From the NCBI RefSeq assembly GCF_001642955.1, contig NZ_LWSK01000043.1, positions 1-44,065 of the forward strand: DNA of 44,065 nucleotides, given 5' to 3'. This DNA comes from Rubripirellula obstinata. Lineage in GTDB: Bacteria > Planctomycetota > Planctomycetia > Pirellulales > Pirellulaceae. The notes under the pieces are model-generated. The model ran no database searches and was not told the DNA's origin. It worked only from the letters and a program-made list of their open reading frames with translations. Positions within the stretch are counted from its first letter, which is position 1, and each line of letters begins with the position of its first letter. This document shows, piece by piece, positions 27,072 to 38,919 of this stretch. Made by a program: the position numbers and the translations under genes.

Positions 27072-28688
27072 CTATCCAGTCCAATCCTGCCAAAGGTCAT
27101 ACAACCAAGGCGATTGCCATGGGTTTGCCAGCGCTGTTGACATCGAAGCCGTACTGATTGCTATCAACACAATTGCCAGCACTCGAAACCATCGATATTG
27201 CGACCAATCATCCAATGTGACTGCAACCATGGGGATCCAAAGTGGCATGAACCAAAGAACCCAGCGAAAATACGAACTGACGCCTCCGTAATTGCGGTCA
27301 ATCAAGGGGCGCATGACGTAGAAGGCCACGCAAACAATGCTGGCAATGCTGACCGCAATCGAAAACCGCATCAGATCGGCGGGGCCGAAGAGCACCAACC
27401 TGACAATCCCAAACGGAATTAGAAAAAACAACGGCGTCAGCGAAAAAATGCCATGATGACCAATGGTAATGTGGAACAAATAGGCCCATCTGGAAGGCTC
27501 GCCCAAATCGACGCCTCGGCGGCGACCGTCTTGCCAATAGCTACCAGGGTATTCGTACCAATCATCCCATAACCTCATTTCCCAGTGTCCGCCTTTGTCT
27601 AGCAAAGCATAATCACGACTGGCCGCCGTGATTCGCCACCGTTCTGATTCGTCCGAATGTGAAAGCTGAATACTTTGCTCCTTGCCCAGACGACTGACTT
27701 CCCGCAAATGCACTTCCAACTGCTCGGATAAGTCTTCCAATTTCTGGTCGTTTGAAATGGTCGAATCCGTTGTTTTAATAAACTTCCCGACCTTCATTCC
27801 GTTGCCACGATGCGCATATGCCGGGCGCAGACTTTGATGCGCGATCCAATTGGTGCCAAAAAACAAAAACGCAACTAGCGACGCGCCCAAGAAAATTGGC
27901 ACGGCTGAAGATCTTTCAAGTAGAAAAAACAATCCAACGAACAAGACGGCCATCGCGAGCGCCGGAAGCTCATTCGCAACACCAAACGCGATCGCGATCC
28001 CGGCCAGGAAATAAACCAGCGGATGAACAGACTTCCAAACGCCGTATTCGTCATCCAGAATTTCCGCGGCGTAAAAATAGAGTGCAGTCGCTACCGCAAT
28101 CGACGCGGCCGCTGGCAAATGGTTGCCCAGCGAAATTGAAAACGGCAACAACATCGTGCAAAACGAAGTTGCGATCATCGCGGTGTACTTCGCCCAAGAT
28201 GTGCGACAGAGATGATCAATCACACTGGCCATCGACCACAGAAAAATTCCGTACAACGGCAAATTGACCAACAACAAAATGATTTTTGGAATCAAAATCG
28301 GGTGGTCAGTTATCTTCAGCCCCGTGCACTTGTTGATCACCCAGTAAACACCTGCCACCATCGTGGGAAAAAGCGGTGGTTTGCTACTGTAAAAATGGAC
28401 CGTGCCGGTTGGCCCACGATGCTGAACTTTATCGATCGTGTCCCAAGGCCGACGGCCGGAATTATTCGGATCGCGGATCGAAATCACATCATCGATGACA
28501 TACGTTCCGTGCTCCACCAGTGATGCCACCGTACACCAACGGCTACGATCATTCGCAGACAGAAACGCGGTATCACCTTCGGGACTCTTTGCGAATATGA
28601 TCCCGACAGCAATGACGGTTAGTGCCAACAAGATGATGATCTTGAACTTAACCCAACGTTTCGCTCGTTTGATGACGTGTTTCTTCAC
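27072..28688 (-). CDS. Polytopic membrane protein, unknown function, 538 aa
   Basis: About ten to twelve hydrophobic segments. A long soluble loop lies in the middle (around 290-390, with KFIKTTDSTISNDQK and RDYALLDKGGHWEM). The first loop contains the conserved-looking stretch DRSRWCTVASLVEHGTYVID and RPWDTIDKVQHRG. The layout resembles GT39-type or other polyprenyl-linked sugar transferases, but I cannot place it. It lies 20 bases after a GT2 glycosyltransferase, so lipid-linked glycosylation is a reasonable inference. Start is GTG 28688. Confidence 0.72.
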   Translation of the reverse strand: MKKHVIKRAKRWVKFKIIILLALTVIAVGIIFAKSPEGDTAFLSANDRSRWCTVASLVEHGTYVIDDVISIRDPNNSGRRPWDTIDKVQHRGPTGTVHFYSSKPPLFPTMVAGVYWVINKCTGLKITDHPILIPKIILLLVNLPLYGIFLWSMASVIDHLCRTSWAKYTAMIATSFCTMLLPFSISLGNHLPAAASIAVATALYFYAAEILDDEYGVWKSVHPLVYFLAGIAIAFGVANELPALAMAVLFVGLFFLLERSSAVPIFLGASLVAFLFFGTNWIAHQSLRPAYAHRGNGMKVGKFIKTTDSTISNDQKLEDLSEQLEVHLREVSRLGKEQSIQLSHSDESERWRITAASRDYALLDKGGHWEMRLWDDWYEYPGSYWQDGRRRGVDLGEPSRWAYLFHITIGHHGIFSLTPLFFLIPFGIVRLVLFGPADLMRFSIAVSIASIVCVAFYVMRPLIDRNYGGVSSYFRWVLWFMPLWIPMVAVTLDDWSQYRWFRVLAIVLIAISTASMSTALANPWQSPWLYDLWQDWTG

Positions 28689-28708
28689 TTGCCCCGCACC
28701 TCAGCCAT

Positions 28709-29689
28709 TCAAGCTGAGTGATCTCCTTCGTCAGATGCCAACCGCCCGACCTTTTCAGCAACGCTAAAAGCGGATCCTTGGGTGGTGGTGCGAGAAACAA
28801 TCAGTTCGGCCAGCAAACCCGTCGTCAAGAATTGTGCACCCAGTAAAACGGCCAAGATGCAGTAGTAGAAAACGGCTGTTTGGTGCAAATGCACATTCAC
28901 CATCGAATCGGACCAGTGACTTAACAAGCGAATCACTGACAAGTAAACAATCCCCAAACCTCCCGCAGCAAAACACAGTAAACCGATCGAACCAATTAAG
29001 TGGAAAGGACGACTGGAATAGCCGGTCAACAAGTGAACCGTCATCAAGTCCAAGAAACCCTTCACCAATCGGGATACTCCGTACTTGGAATGTCCAAACT
29101 TACGAGCATGATGTTTGACTTCGATCTCGCCGACTTTCCAACCTTTCGCGGCGGCTAGAACAGGAACGAAACGATGGCGTTCGCCATACAGCGTCACCTC
29201 GTCAAAAATCTCTCGGCGATAAGCTTTGAACCCGCAGTTGTGATCGTGAAGTTTGACCCCAGTTAGCCAACTGACCAACTTATTAAATGCCAAGCTCGGC
29301 ATCAGTTTGTGCCAAGGATCATGTCTGACTTTTTTCCAACCGCTGACAAGGTCCAGCCCTTGATTCATGGATTCTAGGAATCGGGGGACTTCCGCCGGAT
29401 CATCTTGCAGGTCGGCATCCATCGTGATCACAATTTTGCCAACCGACGCCTGAATCCCCGCCTGCAATGCATCGGCTTTGCCAAAGTTGCGTCGGAAACG
29501 AATGCCACTGACTTCATCACACTCTGCGCAAGCGGCTTGGATGACTTTCCAAGATTCATCCGTCGAACCATCGTCGATCAGAACTACTTCGTGACGGATA
29601 TCTGATCGCTGGCAAACTTGGCTAATCTGTTGAACCAGATCTGCAATGGAATCCTGTTCGTTGAACACGGGAACTACAAACGACACCAT
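28709..29689 (-). CDS. GT2-family glycosyltransferase, DPM/GtrB/ArnC-like, 326 aa
   Basis: The GT-A fold begins at MVSFVVPVFNEQDSI. Nucleotide/metal motifs follow: VLIDDGSTDES, then MDADLQDDPAEVPRFLE (D-x-D), and HDHNCGFKAYRREIF typical of DPM1/GtrB-type enzymes. Two hydrophobic segments near the C-terminus (GSIGLLCFAAGGLGIVYLSV and VFYYCILAVLLGAQFLTTGL) anchor it. It would transfer a sugar to polyprenyl phosphate. ATG 29689 is chosen; a TTG at 29770 would add 27 residues of little character. It is followed by the polytopic membrane protein, a likely partner. Confidence 0.85.
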   Translation of the reverse strand: MVSFVVPVFNEQDSIADLVQQISQVCQRSDIRHEVVLIDDGSTDESWKVIQAACAECDEVSGIRFRRNFGKADALQAGIQASVGKIVITMDADLQDDPAEVPRFLESMNQGLDLVSGWKKVRHDPWHKLMPSLAFNKLVSWLTGVKLHDHNCGFKAYRREIFDEVTLYGERHRFVPVLAAAKGWKVGEIEVKHHARKFGHSKYGVSRLVKGFLDLMTVHLLTGYSSRPFHLIGSIGLLCFAAGGLGIVYLSVIRLLSHWSDSMVNVHLHQTAVFYYCILAVLLGAQFLTTGLLAELIVSRTTTQGSAFSVAEKVGRLASDEGDHSA

Positions 29690-29960
29690 CGCAACGTCAC
29701 CACTGCGTACGTCTAGCGAAACGTCCAAGGACGGATTTGTCGCCTGCAATGATGGGATGCCTAAAACCAAATCGAGAACCGCTATAGAGGGGTTTGGGTA
29801 AGGTTCTAGTATGCACCAAAAGCCTCATAAAGGTAGACCACCTAAACGGTTTTTAATCTCCCACTATTCTATTTCCAGCAAATGTGTCGTGTGTCGATCG
29901 AGTGTTGTTCGTGGGAAGTCTTGTGAATAGATGTAGGCCGCAGCATGTAGGCCGTAGCAT

Positions 29961-30038
29961 GTAGGCCGTAGCGAGCCATAGCGAGTTACGGCGGTATGCG
30001 CAACTTGCCGTAACTCGCTATGGCTCGCTACGGCCTAC
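29961..30038. repeat. 32-bp perfect palindrome P (GTAGGCCGTAGCGAGCC)
   Basis: Arms 29961-29992 and 30007-30038 are perfect complements. Extra CATGTAGGCCGTAG copies lie just to the left (29931-29960). Related copies are at 30175-30252, 41671-41748 and 43904-43979. Confidence 0.9.
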
Positions 30039-30150
30039 ATACTGGCGATCAGTGAAATGTGCCGTTGCCGCAATGTTTCGCAGCGGTCCAGTTCGTGTTG
30101 TCTGTCATCGTGCAGCTTGCTAAATTTGCTGCGTTGCAATGCTTTTCATC
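30039..30150 (-). repeat. Unit A of the A-P composite repeat (reverse orientation)
   Basis: The reverse complement contains GCATTGCAACGCAGCAAAT and GGCAACGGCACATTTC, matching 43792-43903 and 43980-44065 with scattered differences. It joins two P palindromes here. Confidence 0.8.
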
Positions 30151-30174
30151 AGGGGCTTCTAGCGACCCATGAAA

Positions 30175-30252
30175 GTAGGCCGTAGCGAGCCATAGCGAGT
30201 TACGGCGGTACGCGCAAATTGCCGTAACTCGCTGTGGCTCGCTACGGCCTAC
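30175..30252. repeat. Palindrome P, second copy
   Basis: Arms 30175-30206 and 30221-30252, one wobble pair. It ends 18 bases before the FKBP stop, so it may also stop transcription of that gene. Confidence 0.85.
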
Positions 30253-30270
30253 GAGAGCTACGGCCAGGTG

Positions 30271-30684
30271 CTACTTCACATCAAACAGTTCGACCAGGAA
30301 TTGCAATGTTGCCCCGCCAGGAATTACGGGTGGCATTCCTCGTGGACCGTAACCGAGGTCGGACGGTATTTGCAGTTCGATCATTCCGCCTTGACCTACC
30401 AATTGCATTCCTTCAGTCCATCCTGGGATGACTCCGCTGAGCGGGAAGGAAATGGTTTCGCCGCGACGATAAGAACTGTCAAAGATAGAACCGTCTTCCA
30501 ACCAACCTTTGTAATGCACTTCGACTGAATCGGAAGCAGCCGGCATGGCACCATCGCCTTTTCGTAGGACGCGATACTTTAGCCCCGAAGTGGTTTCGGT
30601 GAATTCGCTGCTGGCATCATCGTCGATGGCACCGGGATCGGTAATTTGTTGGTCGTCGGTGGGTCCGGTGTTTAATTGAGTCAT
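30271..30684 (-). CDS. FKBP-type peptidyl-prolyl cis-trans isomerase, 137 aa
   Basis: A single FKBP domain follows a ~35-residue acidic, disordered N-terminus. Family motifs: SDSVEVHYKGWLEDGSIFDSS, then FPLSGVIPGWTEGMQLVGQGG, the LGYGPRG and IPGGATLQFLVELFDV ends. It catalyses proline isomerisation and may assist folding. There is no signal peptide, so it should be cytoplasmic. ATG 30684 has AAGGA 7 bases upstream. An IS insertion is upstream of its promoter region (from 30801). Confidence 0.93.
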   Translation of the reverse strand: MTQLNTGPTDDQQITDPGAIDDDASSEFTETTSGLKYRVLRKGDGAMPAASDSVEVHYKGWLEDGSIFDSSYRRGETISFPLSGVIPGWTEGMQLVGQGGMIELQIPSDLGYGPRGMPPVIPGGATLQFLVELFDVK

Positions 30685-30800
30685 GGGTGAGTCCTTGTTG
30701 GTGGAGCGTCTTGGATGGAGCGAGACAGGGTGCGGCGAAAATGCCGTATTTCGCTCCGCTCAATACGGCCTATAAAAGACATGGCTTACACAGAATGCGA

Positions 30801-32243
30801 GAGGTATTGTCGAAAGTTGTGTTCTTGAGTGAATGAAAAAGGTGGCGCATCCTGTTGGAACTTCAACCCTCCAACGGCCCGAAGTGGGCAAAGGAATACG
30901 CCATGAACAAGACTAAAACAGACCGACCCGACGTGCCAGTGGACGAGGCTCTCGATCCAGAAGTGATTTCCTTTCGGAGTCATTTCGATCAGCGGAGTCC
31001 GCTCGATGAAATTGTCAAAGAAGGAGCCAGGCGGATGCTACAAGCCGCGATCGACGCCGAAGTCGATACTTTCATCCAGCAGCATGCCGATCGCACCGAC
31101 GAGCACGGCAGGCGGCTGGTCGTCAAAAACGGAAACCTTCCCGAGCGGGAAATCCTCACCGGGGCCGGGTCCATTGCCGTCACCCAGGGCCGAGTTCGCG
31201 ACAACGATCCTGATCGCAGCAAGAGAATCACGTTCTCACCGAGCGTGCTGCCGAGCTACTTGCGAAAGACCAAGGCCATCGAAGAACTCATCCCCTGGCT
31301 TTACCTCAAAGGAATTTCTACTGGTGATTTCGGTGAAGCTTTGCAGTCGCTCGTTGGTGAGCGTGCGGCGGGTTTGAGCGCCAACGTGGTCTGCCGGCTC
31401 AAGGAGCAATGGTCGGGCGAATACGACGACTGGAGCAAGCGGGATCTGTCCGACAAACACTACGTTTACGTCTGGGCTGACGGCATTCATGCCAAAGTGC
31501 GATTGGAAGACGATGCCAACAAAAAACAGTGTTTACTGGTACTGATGGGAGCCACGCCCGATGGTCGCAAAGAACTGATCGCGGTGCTCGACGGTTATCG
31601 CGAAAGCGAACAAAGCTGGAGCGAGTTGCTGATCGACTTGAAGCAGCGTGGTTTGAAAATGGCACCGAAGATCGCTGTGGGTGATGGTGCTTTGGGCTTC
31701 TGGGCGGCGATCCGAAAAGTGTTCCCCGAGACACGTGAACAACGCTGCTGGGTTCACAAGACGGCCAACGTTTTGAACAAGATGCCCAAGAGCGTTCAGC
31801 CCAAAGCGAAAGGCGACCTGCACGAAATCTGGCAAGCTGAAACGAAAGACGATGCGAACAAGGCGTTTGACCACTTCTTGGAGAAGTACGGCGCGAAATA
31901 CGCAGGGGCGTGCGATTGTTTGCGGAAAGACCGCGACGTGTTGCTGACGTTCTATGACTTTCCAGCGGAGCACTGGAGCCACCTGCGGACGACCAACCCG
32001 ATTGAGTCAACGTTCGCGACGATCCGTCTTCGTCATCGAAAGACCAAAGGCAGCGGCACGAGGCGAGCGAGTTTGACGATGATGTTCAAGCTCGCCGAGT
32101 CCGCATCAAAGAAATGGAGACGGCTTAACTGCCACGAAAAACTCACCCTCGTCATCGAAGGACGTTCCTTCAAAGACGGAATCATGCAGGATGAAATTGC
32201 CGCCTAATTCTAAATCTCAGAACACAACATTTGACAATTGCTC
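30801..32243 (+). mobile_element. IS256-family insertion sequence, 1443 bp, intact
   Basis: Terminal inverted repeats lie at 30801-30825 (GAGGTATTGTCGAAAGTTG) and 32219-32243 (complement ends CAACATTTGACAATTGCTC), with about 20 of 25 matches. They are flanked by a 9-bp target duplication, AGAATGCGA, at 30792-30800 and 32244-32252. The perfect duplication and intact transposase indicate a recent insertion between the FKBP gene and the rRNA operon. Confidence 0.93.
30903..32207 (+). CDS. IS256-family (mutator) transposase, 434 aa
   Basis: The catalytic DDE domain is seen in the sequence: D in YVYVWADGIHAKVR, D in KIAVGDGALGFWAAIR, and the E of TTNPIESTFATIRLRHRKT. The C/D-x(2)-H region RCWVHKTANVLNKMPKS is diagnostic of IS256. 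The N-terminal region (RMLQAAIDAEVDTFIQQH, GRRLVVKNGNLPER) also matches. Length is normal for the family, with no frameshift. ATG 30903 gives MNKTKTDRPD; an upstream in-frame start within the IS is possible. Confidence 0.96.
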   Translation: MNKTKTDRPDVPVDEALDPEVISFRSHFDQRSPLDEIVKEGARRMLQAAIDAEVDTFIQQHADRTDEHGRRLVVKNGNLPEREILTGAGSIAVTQGRVRDNDPDRSKRITFSPSVLPSYLRKTKAIEELIPWLYLKGISTGDFGEALQSLVGERAAGLSANVVCRLKEQWSGEYDDWSKRDLSDKHYVYVWADGIHAKVRLEDDANKKQCLLVLMGATPDGRKELIAVLDGYRESEQSWSELLIDLKQRGLKMAPKIAVGDGALGFWAAIRKVFPETREQRCWVHKTANVLNKMPKSVQPKAKGDLHEIWQAETKDDANKAFDHFLEKYGAKYAGACDCLRKDRDVLLTFYDFPAEHWSHLRTTNPIESTFATIRLRHRKTKGSGTRRASLTMMFKLAESASKKWRRLNCHEKLTLVIEGRSFKDGIMQDEIAA

Positions 32244-32290
32244 AGAATGCGATCAGCAAAATGCGATCAGAGAAATGCAATCGGCGCATA

Positions 32291-32325
32291 AAAAAACCCT
32301 TTTGTTGGCTACAACAAAAGGGTTT
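32291..32325 (-). terminator. Terminator of the rRNA operon
   Basis: On the minus strand AAACCCTTTTGTTG pairs with CAACAAAAGGGTTT (arms 32312-32325 and 32294-32307) and is followed by a T-run. It lies 7 bases past the 5S 3' end. Confidence 0.93.
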
Positions 32326-32331
32326 CAAAAA

Positions 32332-32439
32332 TCTGGCAATACCTACTTTCACGCTGGTGTGCACTATCATCGGCTCTCAAAGCTTGACTGCTGTGTTCGG
32401 GATGGGAACAGGTAGAACCTTTGAGATATGGTCGCCAGA
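32332..32439 (-). rRNA. rrf: 5S ribosomal RNA
   Basis: The minus strand reads TCTGGCGACCATATCTCAAAG at the 5' end and ends AGTAGGTATTGCCAGA, so the ends pair (TCTGGC/GCCAGA). The conserved ACCTGTTCCCATCCCGAACA sequence of loop B/helix III is present. About 108 nt, normal length. It lies 150 bases after 23S. Confidence 0.95.
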
Positions 32440-32566
32440 AAGACATGATGCAAGATATTTCACCTGCATCACGCCATGTTTTGACATGGTGTTGTTTGGT
32501 AATCGATTCATCGATCTACTTCTTGTCACTTTTGGACGCGTTTTAATCTGAACTCGACAAAGGATT

Positions 32567-32588
32567 GTCTTGAGTGCGGGATATCAAC
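32567..32588 (-). other. 23S processing stem, 3' side
   Basis: On the minus strand, GTTGATATCCCGC and the following CACTCAAGA pair with the 5' flank of 23S (35489-35507, CTGAGTTCGGGATTTCGAC) with few mismatches. This is the long stem that encloses 23S and is cut by RNase III. Confidence 0.75.
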
Positions 32589-35488
<2,900 letters not shown>

Positions 35489-36245
35489 GTCGAAATCCCG
35501 AACTCAGAACTGAAAACAAACCACCAAGCAGGCTTGGCAGCCATCATCACCCTGAACACGCAATTTCAATCAGTTAGTTATTAACGATATCACATTCGCT
35601 GCTGAAACCAACAATCACCTTCTCGTATAAAACAAGCTAACACTTGCAAAACAAGCGAAGGCAAATGCTTCGTCCAACAACTAGCAAGAAATCCTTCATT
35701 CGAATTCAATGCCGACCTTCGTAAACCCTGCTGCAAAGCAGAGCAAACTCCAATCGACAACGCTTCCAAAAGAACTCTTCTTTTGTTTGCACCACCTTCT
35801 CCCTGAATCCTCCGCAAGCCGCAGCAACAAGTTGCCAACAGCAAGTGTCGATTCAAATCAAAGGCAATGCACTTCTATCTAGATTTCTCTAGATGCCAAT
35901 TACCAAACAACCAAATTGTCAAAATATCAGTTTCCAGCCGCCGGAAGTTATCCGGGTAAGCTGAAGACGCTACTCGAAAGCAGCCGGGCAAATCTCGTAC
36001 CGAGACTCATCCGGTCACCTGCGTGTCAGGCGTCTTTCCCAAGTGGGAGGCGAAGATTAGCGTCGTCTCTTGTTGGCGTCAACCGAGTCTTCGCAAGAAA
36101 TTCAAATTAGTTTCTTGGAGTCTTCTCGGAAGACATTTTCGCAGCGAGGCAGGCATCGAAGCCTTCGCCGTTGCGGGTCGCAGGTTGTCGCAGAAGTCTT
36201 GTGCGGGCACAAGGACCAAGTGAAACAATTCTGCAAAATAAAAAG
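35489..36245 (-). other. tRNA-Ala to 23S spacer (rRNA transcript leader), 757 bp
   Basis: No gene supported. The last 20 bases form the 5' half of the 23S processing stem. The rest is moderately A/T rich with short repeated CAA and AAC motifs. Long for a 23S-proximal spacer. A promoter for the rRNA genes is likely upstream of tRNA-Ile rather than here. Confidence 0.55.
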
Positions 36246-36318
36246 TGGAGGTGGACGGACTTGAACCGACGACATCTGCCTTGCAAAGGCAGCGCTCTCC
36301 CAACTGAGCTACACCCCC
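36246..36318 (-). tRNA. tRNA-Ala (anticodon UGC)
   Basis: Minus strand: acceptor GGGGGTG with CACCTCC, D stem GCTC/GAGC, anticodon stem CTGCC/GGCAG with loop TTTGCAA reading UGC, T loop TTCAAGT, discriminator A. One T-T mismatch in the T stem. CCA not encoded. The normal spacer tRNA of bacterial rRNA operons. Confidence 0.94.
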
Positions 36319-36411
36319 TGAGGGAAGCTGTTAGCTTTTAGCTATTAGCCATTAGCTCGTGAGTTTACAAAAGCTAATTGCTAATAGCTAGCCGCTAAAA
36401 GCTAATTTCCA
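36319..36411. repeat. AGCTAAT-rich inverted repeat between the two tRNA genes
   Basis: TTAGCTTTTAGCTATTAGC near 36331-36352 can pair with the AGCTAATTGCTAATAGCTA / GCTAAAAGCTAA stretch at 36372-36406. It is a large, low-complexity hairpin in the tRNA spacer. Confidence 0.65.
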
Positions 36412-36485
36412 TGGGCGTACCAGAACTCGAATCTGGGACCTCGTCGTTATCAGCGACGCGCTCTAACCAACTGAGCTATACGCCC
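36412..36485 (-). tRNA. tRNA-Ile (anticodon GAU)
   Basis: Minus strand: acceptor GGGCGTA/TACGCCC perfect, D stem GCTC/GAGC, anticodon loop with GAT between GTCGC and its partner, TTCGAGT T loop, discriminator A. No CCA encoded. Together with tRNA-Ala this is the classic 16S-23S spacer pair, but no 16S gene precedes it. Confidence 0.95.
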
Positions 36486-36797
36486 GAATTTGTTGCTCGG
36501 CCTGTCCACACCCTACGGGCAAACCAGGCCGTCCATCAAATCAGAGCGACGAATCATACGGAATGTGCGCCCGCTGTAAAGGGAAGCCCATCACGAAAGT
36601 TGTTGGATTGTCACCCCAATGCTTCGGTAAGATGGGTGCATCGGCATGTCCCTTCGCTGAAAGTCAACAAAGATGCCTCAGAAAGTGACATTTGCACAGC
36701 AAGCTTGGTTCGCCACAATGCAAGCGTGAAAACCGACACAACCACCCACGCTTTGATCCAACGCCGACCAAAGCTAGCTAACAAAAGAGAATCAAGA
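36486..36797. promoter_or_regulatory. Divergent region between tRNA-Ile and the TlpA-like gene
   Basis: These 312 bases should hold the promoter of the leftward tRNA/rRNA operon and that of the rightward TlpA-like gene. There is no 16S 3' end (no AAGGAGGTGATCC complement) in it. I see no further gene. Confidence 0.5.
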
Positions 36798-38768
36798 ATG
36801 AAGGATCATCTGTTGAGTTCCCTGTTTGTAACCAGGCAAAAACTGCGAGCGAATGTCTCTCGCTGTATCGTTTTATGCTGTTTTTCCCTGCTTTCCACTT
36901 CGCTGCTTTCCACATCGCTGTTTGCCGCCGCACCGGCCGCTTCCGCCGCACTGAAATTGGAACCTGTTCAGCCCGACGTCGACTTTGAACGAGTCCCGGG
37001 CGATCAAGCTAAATTCTGCAAAGTGTCAGACATCGACCGAAAAGGATGGTCCGGATGGCAAGTTTCCGGCCCCGATGGAGCGATGTTGCGACGATTTGCG
37101 GACACCAACGGAGATAAAAAAGTCGATCTTTGGAGCTATTTCAAGTACGGCGTCGAAGTCTATCGAGACATTGACGGCGATTTCGACGGGAAAGCCGACC
37201 AATATCGCTGGCTGGGCACCAGCGGCACGCGTTGGGGCATCGACGAAAACGAAGACGGACAAATCGATCGCTGGAAACAAATTTCTGCCGAAGAAGTCTC
37301 GTCGGAACTCGTCGCAGCTCTGCGAGAATCCGATCCAGAGCGTTTTGCGGCGCTGCTGATCACACCGTCGGAAGTCAAATCGTTGGGCATGGGGCGAGCC
37401 AAAATGCAGCAAATCGCTGCGAAGGCTTCGCGTGCGGCAACCGATTTTGCAAGCCTCGCCAAACAGCAAAAAGCTGTCGCTCGTGACGCCCGCTGGATGC
37501 AGTTTGCTGCCACCAAGCCCGGCGTCGTGCCCGCCGGAACCGACGGGTCCACCGACGATGTAACGGTCTACGAAAATGCTGTCGCGATGTATGTCAATGG
37601 CGGCGAAGACGGTGAAAATGGCCAATTGATGGTGGGCACCCTCGTCAAAGCAGGCGACGCGTGGCGATTGGTGGACCTGCCATCGCTGGGCACCGACGGC
37701 GAAGCGATCGCGATGAGCCGCGGTAACTTCTTTACTTCCGGTTCTGCCCGCCCCGAAGCTTCCGCGGCCGGCGGCTTGGGACAAGAAACTCAGCGGTTAG
37801 TAACAGAGCTCGAAGACATCGATACCGCCCTGGCATCGGCAACCAAAGAACGGGAAATCGCCAGTTTGCACGGGCGACGAAGTGACATCATCGAGTCTTT
37901 GATCGAACAATCCGGCAGCCCCGCCGACCGCGAAACGTGGGTTCGACAACTGGTCGATACGCTCAGTGTGGCTGTCCAAAGTGGTGCTTATCCCGATGGC
38001 GTCAAACGTCTTCGCACCGTTTCTAGAAAGCAAGCCGGTGACGACAAGTCGCTGCAAGCGTACGCCGATTTCGAGGCGATTAGTGCCGAATACGTGGTCC
38101 GCCAAACCCCCAAAGCCGACTTTGCCGAAGTCCAAGAATGGTACTTGGATGCTCTAACCGGCTTCGTCGATCGCTACCCAAGAACCCCCGAAGCCGCCCG
38201 AGCCTGGTTGCAATTGGCACTGAGTAAAGAGTTCGAGGACAAGGAAAAAGAGGCCCTGGGTTTCTACAAAAAAGTCGCCGCCAGTTTCCCCGGCACCGAT
38301 GCGGGACAGCGGGCCGCCGGTGCGGTTAAACGGCTTGAATCGGTCGGCCAACGCATCGAATTGGAAGGCGACACGCTGGACGGGCGATCGTTCAAGCTAA
38401 CGGCAATGCGAGGCCGCCCGGTGGTGATTCATTACTGGGCCACCTGGTGCGAACCTTGCAAACAGGACATGAAATTGCTGCGCCGATTGCAAGCCAATTA
38501 CAAACGAGCGGGCTTGCAAGTCGTCGGCGTCAACGTCGATGCGTCGGCCGACATGGCGGTTGCTTACTTGAAAGAAACTCCGCTGCCATGGGTGCAATTG
38601 TTCGAGCCCGGTGGCCTGGAACAAAGCCGCTTGGCAACCTCACTGGGCGTCCAAACTCTGCCCACAATGATGTTGATCGACGCCAACGGAAAAGTGGTCC
38701 GCCACAACATCCGAGCAGCCGAATTGGACGAAGAACTCAGCGACATGCTGAAGTCGGCCAAACGCTAA
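36798..38768 (+). CDS. TlpA/thioredoxin-family secreted protein with Asp-rich N-terminal region, 656 aa
   Basis: N-terminal signal-like segment (about 24-50, CIVLCCFSLLSTSLLS and LFAAAPAASA). The next part has Asp-rich repeats: FADTNGDKKVDLWSYFK, IDGDFDGKADQYRW, IDENEDGQIDRWKQ, calcium-binding-like units. A helical middle with tetratricopeptide-like helices (about 410-500) follows. The C-terminal ~140 residues are a thioredoxin/TlpA domain with catalytic WCEPCK and cis-Pro in GVQTLPTMML. It would act in the periplasm as a thiol reductase or peroxiredoxin-like protein. ATG 36798 has AGAG upstream; longer upstream frame is antisense of tRNA-Ile and non-coding. Confidence 0.85.
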   Translation: MKDHLLSSLFVTRQKLRANVSRCIVLCCFSLLSTSLLSTSLFAAAPAASAALKLEPVQPDVDFERVPGDQAKFCKVSDIDRKGWSGWQVSGPDGAMLRRFADTNGDKKVDLWSYFKYGVEVYRDIDGDFDGKADQYRWLGTSGTRWGIDENEDGQIDRWKQISAEEVSSELVAALRESDPERFAALLITPSEVKSLGMGRAKMQQIAAKASRAATDFASLAKQQKAVARDARWMQFAATKPGVVPAGTDGSTDDVTVYENAVAMYVNGGEDGENGQLMVGTLVKAGDAWRLVDLPSLGTDGEAIAMSRGNFFTSGSARPEASAAGGLGQETQRLVTELEDIDTALASATKEREIASLHGRRSDIIESLIEQSGSPADRETWVRQLVDTLSVAVQSGAYPDGVKRLRTVSRKQAGDDKSLQAYADFEAISAEYVVRQTPKADFAEVQEWYLDALTGFVDRYPRTPEAARAWLQLALSKEFEDKEKEALGFYKKVAASFPGTDAGQRAAGAVKRLESVGQRIELEGDTLDGRSFKLTAMRGRPVVIHYWATWCEPCKQDMKLLRRLQANYKRAGLQVVGVNVDASADMAVAYLKETPLPWVQLFEPGGLEQSRLATSLGVQTLPTMMLIDANGKVVRHNIRAAELDEELSDMLKSAKR

Positions 38769-38831
38769 TTGGGATCGAGGGCCATCCCTCGCTGACGCGT
38801 TTGGGTTGGGAAATAGTTTCCCGGTTTCGCC

Positions 38832-38919
38832 GTAGCTGGGCCCGCCAGGGTTCAGTTCATCAAGAACGGTTCAGTTCATCATGCGCTGTGCTCAACTGAA
38901 CCCTGGCGGGCCCAGCTAC
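38832..38919. repeat. 26-bp perfect inverted repeat (GTAGCTGGGCCCGCCAGG)
   Basis: Arms 38832-38857 and 38894-38919 are exact complements, with a 36-base loop containing a second TTCAGTTCATCA copy. It lies 64 bases past the TlpA-like stop, before the PEP-CTERM gene. Confidence 0.88.

Noticed and set aside
36411-36797. N-terminal extension of the TlpA-like frame through the antisense of tRNA-Ile
   Set aside because: The first part is tRNA antisense and the signal peptide starts only after the ATG at 36798.
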